64,000 nt of DNA. Source: Zanthoxylum bungeanum (lineage: Eukaryota > Streptophyta > Magnoliopsida > Sapindales > Rutaceae). Of this stretch, positions 21,878 to 32,490 are shown piece after piece (position 1 is the first letter of the stretch; each line of letters begins with the position of its first letter). The notes under the pieces were generated by a model. The model ran no database searches and was not told where the DNA came from. It saw nothing but the letters and a program-made list of their open reading frames with translations. A program made the position numbers and the translations under genes. The DNA lies in contig SKCR01010148.1 of the NCBI GenBank assembly GCA_019454045.1, positions 992,001 to 1,056,000 of the forward strand. Reading direction: 5' to 3'.

Positions 21878-22435
21878 CTATTAAAATTTTAATTACTACA
21901 TGATCTTTAGTTTTAGGAGCCTTCCGCCCCTGTATTCAATAGTCGAGTGATAATATTAAATAGAAAAAAAAAATTAAAATGTTATTGAAGGTGCGGAAAA
22001 GTGATGAGAATTCATACATTTAAAAGTCTTGGACCTGATATCTTAGAATCCAGTTAGAGTTGGACTTCACTTTACTTTTTGTTGAAATCCAATAGGAAAT
22101 TCTTGCATAAATACACTTTTGATAATTAGAATCGTCCTCTTTTTAATTGCATTTGGCATTTAAATTTATGAGTTTTCTTTTATTTTTCTTAGATTTCAGC
22201 GTTTTTGTCTCAGAGAATCTCTCATCCCCTCTCTAGAGTTTTTCATTGACTTATATAGCCTCATATTTCTTTTGTGAGTGGAGGTTTCATTCCTCAAATT
22301 GACATTTCTCCATTACTGCACTTCTCTCAGATGCATGTGGTATATTTGTCATATGACATGTTGAAATATAAGATTAGATGTAATTACACATATTATTATA
22401 TAAGAAAATTATTAATTATTACACCCAAATAATGG
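21878..22435. other. AT-rich intergenic sequence, nothing recognised
   Basis: No open frame, repeat end or regulatory array was identified. Confidence 0.5.
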
Positions 22436-22769
22436 TTAAAGTTCGGTTTTGCTCAAAAACTTTTTAATGTTCAATTTTCCACCTGAAGTTCAAAAAGTGT
22501 TCATTTTTCCACTCAGACGTCATCATCATTAGAATTTTGCTGACATCATAAGGGTATTTTGGTCATTTGATAATGTTATGGTGGAAAAGTGAACATTCTT
22601 TGAACTTTGGGTAGAAAAGTGAACACTCTTTACATTCAAAGTGGAAAAAAAGCACTTTAATAGATGCTGAAAAAATTTCTAGTGAATAATTATGAATTTT
22701 CAAGTGTTTATATATGTAGGGATGACAATTATATATGAAAAGATCTGAAAAATATGGATATGTTTTCAT

Positions 22770-25250
22770 ATAAAGCTATTTTTGAATTCTGTTTTAGAAT
22801 CCAAATATTTATATAACAGTATTTCAGTTTTCGTCCATTCACTTAGATCGTACAACGGTCTAACCCTCCACTCTCAGTTTTCTGTTTTTGCAGGGATTCT
22901 CGGAAGACGAGTGATGAGTGGTAATTATATCACTATTTCCCACTCATTTAACTTAATATTTTGTATAATTTCTTGAGTTTTGTGAATATTTTGATGTGTT
23001 TTGTGTTATTTTGTAGATAAATAAAGTTTCAGGACTCTCTGGAGGTGATTTGGAGCCAAAACAGTGAAAATTGGACAAAAGGGCATTTTGGTCATTGGGC
23101 CCATCGCGACGCGCAGGCTGCGTCGCGACGTCTAACGTGCGCCGCAAGCTTGCTAATATGTGTCGGGTCCACGTGTCAGAATCTGATAAGTTTGACTTTG
23201 CTAACTTGCGTCGTGCCACGTGTCATCGTCATACGGTGCCGACAATCGACATCACCACGTGTCGCCACATGTCACTCCACGTGTCTGCCACGTCATCGTC
23301 CACATCAGCAGTTGACCGAGTCAAAGTGCCACATCATCGTCAACCAATCACAGCGTGCCACATGTCACAATCCTACGGTGCCGAAAATCCCTTTCGCCAC
23401 GTCATCACCACGTCAGCGCCATTTCACTGCCACGTCAGCACAATTATTGAATTAATTATCCCTAATCGCCACGTCAGCAGATAAGAATCTGAACCGGCCA
23501 ATCAGAGCTTGCCACGTCAGCGGGTAGCGACGCAAGAAGAAACGTGCGCGTCGCGACGCGTGGCACTTATGGACGCCTATAAATAGAGCTTGAAATTTCA
23601 GTTTCAGATGTACCTTCATCTCTGATTTCTCTGATGTAAATAAGGAGTTTTCTATCTAGTTTCTTTTAAATTTTAGTTTTGTAATAAATTTTAATTACGT
23701 TCTGTAATAATTGTAATTTACTTTCTTTATTTTACAGTTTTTACTATTCAACATGAGGAGGTAACTTCCCCCTACTATGGTGAAAGGTAATTCTTTTACT
23801 ATTGCTATTTAGATTAATCTCCCTTAAATATAATATATTCATTATTTAAAATTTGACTTAATGAGGATACCGCTAGATTGGTCGGTTGGTAATTAAATTT
23901 TCTTACCGCCTATATGGCAGGTTTATTTTGGTTCCGCCTTTATGGTTGGTTGGACTTAATTTGACTTAATCAGGTTACCGCCTATATGGCTGGTTGGTAA
24001 AATAATCACAAGTTAATATATTATATTAAGGGAGATATCTAAATAGTAAATAGTAAAAGTTGATTATTTTACCTTAGCATTTTATTTTATTGTAATTTAC
24101 TTTTCAGCTTTTACTTTACCGCAATTACTTTTCAGTATTTTTACTTTATGTCTTTTACTTTTAAGTTTTTACTAGCCCTAGTTATGTGTCGTAACTAAGT
24201 AGTTATCTGGGATTGTGATGAATTCTAATATCACCGGTTTATAATGGGTTATTTTATAGTTTGGGTAATTTAAAGGTTTACTTATTAAGTTTTAAGCCTA
24301 ATGTGTCTTGTTAATTGGCCACTAAAAAGATTGATCTGGTAAATCTAAAATAAACTTGACAAATGAATTTTAGGTTTCAGCCTTAGACTTAATAGCCCAC
24401 GATCTTTCTTGAGGATAGATAAACCTTTAATAGATTTCCTTACAGGATATACATATACCTGTCAGACGTGGGTAGCCATAATTGGAACTTAAACTTAATG
24501 AATCCAAGTAATTTGGTTGACATAGACATATGGTTCAATTATGTTAAACTGTGTATTTATGTCTGACCATCGACAGAGGCTTTCGCATAATTTAGTGTTC
24601 CAGGTTAGTAAACCAATTTATTACACAAACATGAAATAACCACTTTATCTTTTAAAAGATATTAGAAAGATTCACAACCCTAAATGGTTTCCTAATATTG
24701 AATTTTCTTAAACCTATTTTCGTGCAATTTTATTTACTTGTTTTTAAATTCAAAATCTTTACCATTTCAAATCAATCAATCAACCTGTTAGATACTAGTA
24801 ATCATTTGACCTCATAAAATTAATAGATTATGTATTAAGTCCTCGTGGGATCGATACTTTTTATACTACTTGAACGATACGTGCGCTTGCGTTATACGCG
24901 TGTGATTACGCACCGCTCAACGAGATCGGGAGGACGGATACTGATGCAGTCACTAGGTTATGGAGTCCACCAGTTCAAGTCAGAAAGAATGAGAGTCCAG
25001 TCAGAGTCAATTTGAAGTTATGTATTAACCTTGGGTTATGTAATAGTCATTGTAAGTAAGTGTTATTAAGTATACAATTATTATTATTATTGAATTTGTT
25101 TTTCATGCTGTCGAGGGCATTGGTCTCATAAATAAGATTTTGATTGAGAAAATAGTAATAGTGTAGTTTATAGTTAGGAAGACAGTGCTCAGGGGAATAG
25201 TACGGCTTATTCCATGTCGGTAGTATCTACCAGATCAGGGATGTTATAAA
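22770..25250 (+). mobile_element. LTR-like insertion with initiator-Met-type primer site, carrying a nested solo LTR
   Basis: Relative to copy A, this block is extra. Its right edge reads GGGATGTTATA followed by TGGTATCA, the usual LTR end and tRNA-iMet primer-binding start of several gypsy lineages. AAATATGG occurs on both sides (about 22749 and 25246) and may be the target duplication. The termini are not resolved; it may be a solo LTR plus a few bases or a truncated element. It is split by solo LTR copy 2. Confidence 0.45.
22912..24919 (+). mobile_element. Solo LTR, family S, copy 2
   Basis: A 2008-bp unit from TGATGAGTGG to CACCGCTCA with a perfect 5-bp target duplication ACGAG (22907-22911, 24920-24924). 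It has TCGCGA palindromes near 23103 and 23119 and a perfect 14-bp one at 23547-23560, several GCCACGTGTC and CCACGTCA motifs, a TATA box at 23578-23585, and the conserved AAGTCCTCGTGGGATCGAT end. The open frames on both strands at 22953-23484 are not conserved coding sequence. Confidence 0.85.
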
Positions 25251-25740
25251 TATGGTATCAATACAAATTGAGATTTAAATTTCTAAGATATGCACAGATT
25301 CAAATCCATATTCGCTTGACTAAAATACCTATGAAGTGTAAATGAATGAGAAAATATAACTTTAACAGTGTAACTGAATGAGAAAATATAACTTTGACTA
25401 TAAAAATTACAAGAAAGCAGTTGTATGATAAAATATAGATCTGGATATACATAGATCCAGATTTAGATATGCATTATATTTTTGCGGATATGGATGAGGT
25501 ATTATCTGTGCGGAATTTCAGATATCCAAATCTGTAAAAAAATCCCAAATTTTGGTATTTTAAAAATTTTTAAGTTATTTAATTTAAACATCAAAAATAA
25601 AATAAAATAACATTCACAATTAAACAATATCTATTTAACTTGCAAAAACAATATACAATTTATAATCCATCCAATATAATCTAAATATAAAAAAATGTTC
25701 AGTTTTCCACCTGAAGTTCAAAGAATGTTCACTTTTCCAC

Positions 25741-26100
25741 GAGGTATCGCTTTTGCCTTGTTCTCTTTTATACCACCATCACCACCATTGAATTGAGCGT
25801 CTGAGTATCTACGACAACCACTACACCGGTGGTCAGTCATTTTACGCTCTTTTTTTGTCTTTATTTTGCAGGATTTTCGGTGCCCTTTTGCGACCAAAGA
25901 TTAATTGTGGACTGAACGTGGAATTCACTGTCTACAATTTGACACCCACCGTGAGTCTCTCGAAATTCAAAGCAAATCATAGACTATTCATCAGATTTTC
26001 CGAAATACGAAGATGAAGGAACTCAAACATGAGAACGCCGCCATCTGAGTAGAGAATTCGGTCCTCCAAATCCGTTTGGACGTCTCATGTGTCATACAAG
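25741..26100 (+). mobile_element. Ty3/gypsy LTR end and primer-binding-site fragment
   Basis: The sequence TTTGACACCCACCGTGAG (25938-25955) resembles the TTGGCGCCCACCGTGGG primer-binding site found after LTRs of several plant gypsy elements, with C-to-T/G-to-A type decay. Upstream sequence to 25741 would be the LTR end. No coding remains were identified downstream. Confidence 0.4.
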
Positions 26101-26631
26101 TAAATTTAGCAAATTCTTCTCTATTTTAAGTATCAGAATATTTAAATAAATATAAAGAACTCGTACCTCTATTAGTTGAAGCGTACCTGCCCATTTGAGT
26201 TTTTTGTATCAAGTCCAATTTCAACGACATGATGTGATGTGATCCTAGCAGCACCAGATTTGATATAGAGCACGATTGATCCAATTATGTACCAGTTGGA
26301 CCAATTACAAGACATATAGCTCAGGAGATCAAAGTCGTTATGGCAAGCCTCGCCCAACATCATGTAGTCAAACTGAACAAGCATATTAGAGGCCAAGTGG
26401 ACTTCAAGGAAGATGATTCAAGAGTTATACATTTGACCCCAAGTCATCGAGGAACGGCATGGATCAACTTCATTTGTTTAAGCTTAGATTCATTTTTACA
26501 ACTACTTATCTATTTATTTGCATGTATTGAACATGAATGCACGTTTATGGAATAATGTGTTAGTTTATTTTTATTTATTTGATGGGTTCATAATGGGCTA
26601 GGAATTATGAGTTATGAGTTTTAGTTGGTAA
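26101..26631. other. Unassigned, probably degenerate retroelement sequence
   Basis: Short open frames occur on both strands (26172-26555), but none has a recognisable motif. The sequence continues on the far side of the hAT MITE at 27427, so the MITE interrupts one older repeat. Confidence 0.35.
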
Positions 26632-27426
26632 TAGGGGTGGGCAAAAAAACCGACCGAACCGAACCAAACCGCAAACCGAACCAAACCGGACCGAATTTAC
26701 GGTTTTTTTTCTAACGGTTCGGTTTGCGGTTCGGATTGGCCCACCCCAAACGGTTTACGGTTCGGTTCAGGAGCTAATCCGAACCGCACCTGTTAAACCG
26801 AACCGAACCGTTATAATTAAAAAATTATATATTTTTATAAAAACAAAATTGTATTTTTCTTTTAATTTTATTATATGTTTTCTTTTTATTAGTATGTTAA
26901 TATTTTTATTCTTAAATTTTTTTTTAATATATTTATTTGTTAATACTTTTATTCTTCAATTTATTTGTTAATACTTTTATTCTTAAATTTTTTGTTTTAT
27001 GGTAGCATCATTATTCTTGAAAGTAAGATATTTGATTTGTTTCTTAATTAGAATGATGGTAGCATCATTATTCGAGGTAATTTTTAAAAAATACAAGAAT
27101 TAATTGTGCCTCATTTTTCAATCCTTTATGGAGTGTATGTGTTTCTTTGAGTCACAACTTACACCCTAGCACTTCATACTATTTGTTGGATAGAATAATT
27201 TTTTTTTTTTTTTGTCTTCACTTAAGTGGATGAAAATTTGTTTTAAATATAATAATCCGTAAACCGAACCGAACCAATCCGTAAACCGCTGGTTTAAAAA
27301 ATTTTCAATCCGAACCAAACCGTTATTTAATGGTTTGGTTTGAAAGGTAAAAAATCCGAACCATAAAATATGGTTTGGTTCGGTTTTTAGCAAAAACTGA
27401 ACCAAACCGAACCGCGCCCACCCCTA
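26632..27426. mobile_element. hAT-type MITE (GGTTCGGTTTG-word element)
   Basis: A 795-bp element with perfect 11-bp terminal inverted repeats TAGGGGTGGGC/GCCCACCCCTA and a perfect 8-bp target duplication GTTGGTAA (26624-26631, 27427-27434). Both ends carry reiterated CCGAACCGAACC/GGTTCGGTTTGG words, typical of hAT subterminal transposase-binding repeats. The AT-rich interior encodes no transposase. Confidence 0.93.
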
Positions 27427-27434
27427 GTTGGTAA

Positions 27435-27723
27435 TGGATAGTTTAGGGTTATTTTTGACTTTTTAGCATTTATTAGGGTTTGAACATGTAACTATTTAAA
27501 GTCAAAAAACTCTCAATGGAAAACAACTATCATTTTGGCGTGAATAACATTTTTTTTTGGAAGATTGAGAATTTATTTCCAAAGTTCAGTGATTGAACAA
27601 AGACTTATCTAAGGGTTGGCATCTTTTGTGGCGTCCTTCTGCAGGTAAAATTCATCTGAGGCTATCTCCAATGGGTTTCAATGACAGGTTCTTTGGAGGT
27701 CTATAGGACATTGGATCACGTTT
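27435..27723. other. Unassigned sequence between two hAT features
   Basis: It contains a short plus-strand reading FFWKIENLFPKFSD near 27545-27595 that recalls the start of a MATH domain but ends at a stop. Not supported well enough to call a gene. Confidence 0.3.
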
Positions 27724-27984
27724 TTATTTTTCTGTATCAAGTTTCGTGTCATAATGTCTATCCAAGTGTTTGTTCATATTACCATAGCCGCCAATAAATT
27801 TGTAAGATACACCACAATAATTGGATATTACACTTAAACCTTCATTTTCAGTCTCGATTAAATGAAAATGAATTTTGAAAATATCGGAAGATTGATACTT
27901 AAATACTCTTCTCCGTGTACCGATACTTTGGCCGCTCTCTTGGGTTGACACATTGGACATGGTGTTCTCAGAAGAGCTTGTCAT
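27724..27984 (-). pseudogene. hAT transposase N-terminal (BED zinc finger) fragment
   Basis: An 86-residue frame begins with a Ser/Thr-rich leader (MTSSSENTMSNVST), as in many plant hAT transposases, and continues into YCGVSYKFIGGYGNMNKHL and a following His, which matches the C-x2-C...H-x4-H layout of a BED-type DNA-binding finger. The position of the first zinc Cys is occupied by Ser (SNYC instead of CxYC), and the frame stops right after the finger; the catalytic domain is absent. A TATAAATA box lies about 115 bp upstream. It may be the remains of the 5' end of an autonomous hAT element. Confidence 0.6.
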
Positions 27985-28098
27985 TTTTTATTAATATTGA
28001 AGAATTGCAAAATTAAATCAATATGAGAAATTGAAGATGAGAGAATTGAGAATGAGTTAATTGAGAATTGGTGTGTCGAAAAAATGAAGAATGACCCA

Positions 28099-28106
28099 TA
28101 TTTATA
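28099..28106 (-). promoter_or_regulatory. TATA box upstream of hAT transposase fragment
   Basis: Perfect TATAAATA on the minus strand, 115 bp before the ATG at 27984. Confidence 0.5.
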
Positions 28107-28197
28107 CGTTTTTGAATTATTTTTGTGATACATAAATTGCCTATAAAACTATTTGTTATATTAATGTTATTAAGAGTAATTTAATAATTACATTTTG

Positions 28198-28199
<2 letters not shown>

Positions 28200-28243
<44 letters not shown>
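28200..28243. repeat. (TA)n microsatellite
   Basis: Uninterrupted AT/TA dinucleotide run of about 44 bases. Confidence 0.95.
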
Positions 28244-28246
<3 letters not shown>

Positions 28247-28413
28247 AATTAAAGGCAACAGGGAGTTGTTTGCTCCATGTTGCCTGCCCAACGACTATTA
28301 ATCGTTATACTAAACAGTTCCTACCGGTTCGGTTTCGATTCTGAACCAGAACCGTGACCGGGTCTACTCATATGACTCTCCGCACTCGCTCAGATGCAAT
28401 GAAGCCGTAGAGT

Positions 28414-28864
28414 TAGGGATGACAAAATCCGGATCCGAAAGCATTTTCTTCAGCCCGGGTCCGATTCCGGACCGGGGTAAATATACACAGGTCTGAACCC
28501 GGGTTTACCCGGTCCGGATCCGGATACCCAGTTTATTATTATTTTTTATTTTTTATTTTTTTATTGTATTATTTTATATTTATATTTGGATTTTGTCAAT
28601 TTTATTAGTTTTATTTCAATTCTTTTATATTTTTAATTATATTATATTCTATTTTTTTATATATATGCATATTATTTTATATTTTTCATTATATTTTAAT
28701 TTATTATATTTATTTTTTATTTTTTTCCGAACCCGTGCGATTCCGGGTTCGGATCCGAATTCACCCGGGTCGGAATTTTTTAATCCAGGCCCGAATCTAC
28801 ATGGACCCGAATCATCCGGGTCTATGTGGATCTGAGCCGGATTCGGGTTTCCTTGCCATGCCTA
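28414..28864. mobile_element. hAT-type MITE (CCGGATCCGG-word element)
   Basis: A 451-bp element. Ends TAGGGATGACAA and, inverted, TAGGCATGGCAA; target duplication CGTAGAGT/TGTAGAGT (28406-28413, 28865-28872; one mismatch). The interior has GGGTCCGGATCC-type words at both sides of an AT-rich core. Copy A of the segmental duplication shows the site without the element near 5880. Confidence 0.85.
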
Positions 28865-29143
28865 TGTAGAGTCGAGCGGCTTAAGCAGAGTCTGGCAAGC
28901 TGCAGCAAGAAAGTCCCGTTTCTAATTCAAAATTACATAACTGCCCTTTACTGTGTTATCATCTCGCCTGTGATCAAGAATCACTTTTCAATAAAAGCAC
29001 TCTATGCTTCTAGAGAGCTGCCGTCAGCAGGTCCCGCCAAATGGCGCAATTTTTGCGTCACTATTTGTTTTTTCTCGTTGATTTATATTTTATACAAACA
29101 AGCAAACGAAAAAACATGAAACACGGTGCTTGGGGATAAAATC

Positions 29144-30450
29144 TTGGGGAATTATAATTTTTATATCTGGAGATTGATTTATATATGAATAAAATTTAAA
29201 ATTTTTAAATAAATTTAATTTTACATTTAAAATTTCAGTATATTAATTTATATTTTTTAAGTGTATACTGACTAAAATTTAGAGAAATTATCCCTAGACC
29301 ATTTTAGATTTTGAGAAAATATACGTAGCCTGTAGCCATCACGAATTTCTGACAATGACACTGCATCACATCTGGTTTGTATTTTGTAATAATAAATCAC
29401 TTTTTCGTTAACGATATTAAGTGAATGATGACGTCATAAGAGTTTTTTTTTTCAAATTATTATATTATAGTGGCTCATTGATACAAAATTGAAAGGTTAT
29501 GAGATGAATTGACATTATCACAACTCTTTGGTGGTATATAGATAATATCTGACAAAATTAAAAGATAATAATAATAATAATGTTATTAATAATTTTCATT
29601 TTAATAATAATTCATATTATTATTAAATTGAAAATGCACAAAATTTAACATTTCAAACTTATCATTTTTTTAGGGTAGTGTGGGGACTGTTCTAGTTGTG
29701 ATATTCATAATGGATGTGCGTGAGGAGCTATGGCGATGATGTTGTTGGTGGATTAAGAGAGTTATGACAGGTGTGCATGAGAAAACTTGACAAACATGTG
29801 GTGGGAGATCTAGACATCCTTCTGTGTGGTGACTGTAAATGAAGTTGTGAAGCGTACACGTGAGTTTATTTGAATCCCCTAACCCATTATCTTTTGATAG
29901 TATTTCTTTATAGTCAGTAATGTCATTTATTACTTTATAATGGAAACTAATTTTCTCAGTGAAGATTTTCTGGAGAATTTATGTTGTATGATTTCGCTAC
30001 TGTATTAATACTAAATCATGTTGTGTTATATTATGACAGAATCATTCGATTATAGAGGATTATTATTGTTATTGTTATTATTTTATTTTATATTTTATAT
30101 TATATTTTTATTTTTAGATATTACCTATGCACTATCAAAGAATTGTGATAATGTCAATGCACCTCCTAACCTTTCGAATTTTTATTAAAGAGCCACTACA
30201 ATATAATGATTTGACAAAAATACCTTTCGGATATCATCATTCACTTAACACCGTTAACGAAAAAGTGGTTCATTGATATAAAACACAAACCATAGGAGAT
30301 ACAATATCATTGTCAGAAATCTGTGGTTGCTACATATATTTCCCCTAAACTCGAAGTGGTCGAGAGATAATTTTCCTAAAATTTGTTAGGTGTTTGATTA
30401 TAAAATTAATCACAAAAATATAAATCAATATATTAGTTGAAATTTAGATT
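29144..30450. mobile_element. Long-TIR (Mutator-like) insertion in duplication copy B
   Basis: Copy A lacks this 1307-bp block. ATAAAATC flanks it on both sides (29136-29143, 30451-30458), extendable to 9 bp with one mismatch. Inside, inverted arms of about 280 bp (29281-29560 with 30113-30375) share TTTCTGACAATGA and CTTTTTCGTTAACG-type blocks, and weaker pairing extends outward to the edges. An inner 9-bp direct repeat CTAAAATTT (29272-29280, 30376-30384) also brackets the strong arms, so either one element with diverged outer arms or a nested pair is possible. There is no transposase. Confidence 0.65.
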
Positions 30451-30850
30451 ATAAAATCATACTTATTTAACGTTTTCAAATTTTTCTATACATAAACCAA
30501 TTTTCACCAAAGATAAATGAGAAGCCGTCTTGATAGAATTTTTTTTAAAAAAAATTTGAAACTTTTAATTTTAATATATTCATATTTTAATCCAAATTTT
30601 TTATTTATAGCTAAACCATTGTGTGAAATTAATCTCTCTCCACCGCATCTATTTTGTCTCCTTGCTATTTTATGATCAATCCAATGAAACAAAGTGGGCC
30701 ACTTAATTTGGGATAAAATTGAGTCTTTTAAACAGTTTTTTGGGGGAAAAATTGGGCAGGACCCACCTGTGTATTGACAACCCGGTTTGGTTGATTCGTG
30801 GTGGAACATTGACTCTTTAAGTTGACTGATCCACCTTTTTTTTTTTTTTA

Positions 30851-31485
30851 TTATCACAATCTAAATACATACATATTATAACAATGTCTAGAAATCTACC
30901 ATGACGCAGCTCCAAATTTTTTATTCTTTATTTACCAAGACACATATCAAAAATATATTCTCATATATGAGATAATTTTCCTCCAGAGCCTCCCTAACTT
31001 ATGGGGGGAGATTTGAATCCCTACTGCTTTTATTGGGACTCGAACCATGGGTTACCAATGAGCTTGGCCATTAAGACATATTTGGATTGATAAAAGGTAA
31101 TAGAATAAAAGAGTATAAATCAGAGTAGAATGAGATTATAATAAAAAGATAACTGAGTAATTGAAAATGAGCCGCCCAAATCAGAGGTTTGAGAATGAAA
31201 CGTAACATTACTCGTGAAGAGAAATTTGTCACTTAAAAACAACAATAAAATATTTATTTTTTACTTTTAGAATCTAAAATATCATAATTGATTTTAAAAT
31301 TAATTTAGTTATATCTCATTCCATTATTATTTATTTACCAAATAATTTTTTGAAATATTATATTATAACCCTCTCATTTTTCCCTAAAAAATTATGGTAC
31401 ATTAATATCTATTCCATTTTGTTCTATTTTATTAAGTTATATTATGTTATAAACCATCAACTTCCATTCATCCAAACACCGTAGC
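30851..31485. other. Intergenic; possible degenerate Tourist-like MITE
   Basis: TTTGGATTGAT at about 31081 and an inverted TTTGGATGAAT near 31470 could be ends of a ~400-bp MITE, but no target duplication was found. No gene was seen. Confidence 0.3.
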
Positions 31486-32073
31486 TAAGGGTGTGCATCG
31501 GTCGGTTGAGTCGGTTAATCATTGATTTTTTAACCGTAACCAAAATTTTCGGTTAAATAAAAGTGTGACCGATTTAACCAATTTATGACACATAACCATT
31601 AACCAATTAACCATTATATTTCGGTCGGTTATGGTTAATTCGGTTATTAACCAATCCAATAAATTAAAATTTAATAATTTTTTTATAATTTTTAATTAGT
31701 AAAATTATATATGATGTAGGTCGGTTCTACCGATTTTTTCGGAACATTTCAACCAGTCGAACCACTGACGAATTAAATTTTTGGATCACTAATTCGATCA
31801 CATATCTGATTCTAAAAATACCGATTCTAACTAACATTTGATTAAATATATCTATATTTAATTACATGCGAGAGAAATATTTTTTAAACCCTCGATGATT
31901 GTCACGGCCTCAGATTTCCTTCCAAACTGCCATGTTAGAAATTTTAAGGGTTAGAAATCCACCACGATGCAAAATCAACACATTTGAAATTTTATGTATT
32001 TTTACCTTTAAATTCTTGAGAGAAATTAAAAAGAGTCAAAACTAAGCTGTTAATGCAGCTTGTCATTTGAATG

Positions 32074-32125
<52 letters not shown>

Positions 32126-32306
32126 TAATTTTGGTTAATTGACCGGTTCGGTTATACGAATCTCATAACCGTAACTGAACTCAATAACCGAAAAAAGTTA
32201 AAATTTTAACCACAATAACCAATTTAACCGAATTAACCGAACCGTAATAAAAAATGGGTCGGAACGGTTTGGTTAATCGGTTAAAACCGATTAATGCACA
32301 CCCCTA
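31486..32306. mobile_element. hAT-type MITE in receptor-kinase promoter region
   Basis: An 821-bp element with ends TAAGGGTGTGCAT and, inverted, TAGGGGTGTGCAT (12 of 13), and a perfect 8-bp target duplication ACCGTAGC (31478-31485, 32307-32314). The arms contain GGTTAATCGGTT-type words, and the interior has a (TA)n tract at 32075-32120. Its right end lies 184 bp before the ATG of the receptor kinase, so it sits in or just above the core promoter. Confidence 0.92.
32075..32120. repeat. (TA)n microsatellite inside hAT MITE
   Basis: Uninterrupted TA run of about 46 bases. Confidence 0.95.
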
Positions 32307-32490
32307 ACCGTAGCTTTATCAGTGGCTCTTATGTAATTATAAGAATTTACAGTGACATTTTCATATCCCAAGACCTTACTTATAACCCGATACTCCTGGT
32401 ACAAACTAAATTTCAAATCACCGTTGCTTCCTATCTTCTTTCCCGGGAAATTAAAAAACCAACCGGCGAAACGATCTGAAACAATCTAAT

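Larger units (their letters stand above)
22436..25740. mobile_element. Mutator-like long-TIR element, copy B (interrupted, truncated)
   Basis: 22436-22756 matches 3640-4010 (TTCCACCTGAAGTTCAAAA, AGGGTATTTTGGTCATTTGAT and similar blocks), and 25257-25740 matches 4034-4460 and the other TIR (TATTATCTGTGCG, AATGAATGAGAAAATATAA). The match breaks where an LTR-like insertion occupies about 22757-25256. The right end is cut at 25740 inside the TIR, where gypsy LTR sequence begins. Confidence 0.65.
28366..30850. repeat. Segmental duplication, copy B (interrupted)
   Basis: Blocks 28366-28413, 28865-29143 and 30451-30850 align in order with 5855-6570. Two insertions separate them: a hAT MITE (28414-28864) and a long-TIR element (29144-30450). 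The left edge abuts sequence ending in ACCGGGTCTACTC that resembles a hAT subterminal region, which may explain the boundary. Confidence 0.75.

Noticed and set aside
22953..23484. Overlapping open frames on both strands (88-137 residues) in solo LTR copy 2, and similar frames at 16388-16892 in copy 1
   Set aside because: They follow the GC-rich G-box/palindrome block, are not alignable as proteins between copies 1 and 2, and copy 3 lacks them.
27545..27600. MATH-domain-like reading FFWKIENLFPKFSD
   Set aside because: Too short, followed by a stop, and no further MATH motif in any frame downstream.
31081..31480. Possible Tourist-like MITE
   Set aside because: The ends match only over about eight bases and no TTA/TAA duplication could be found.
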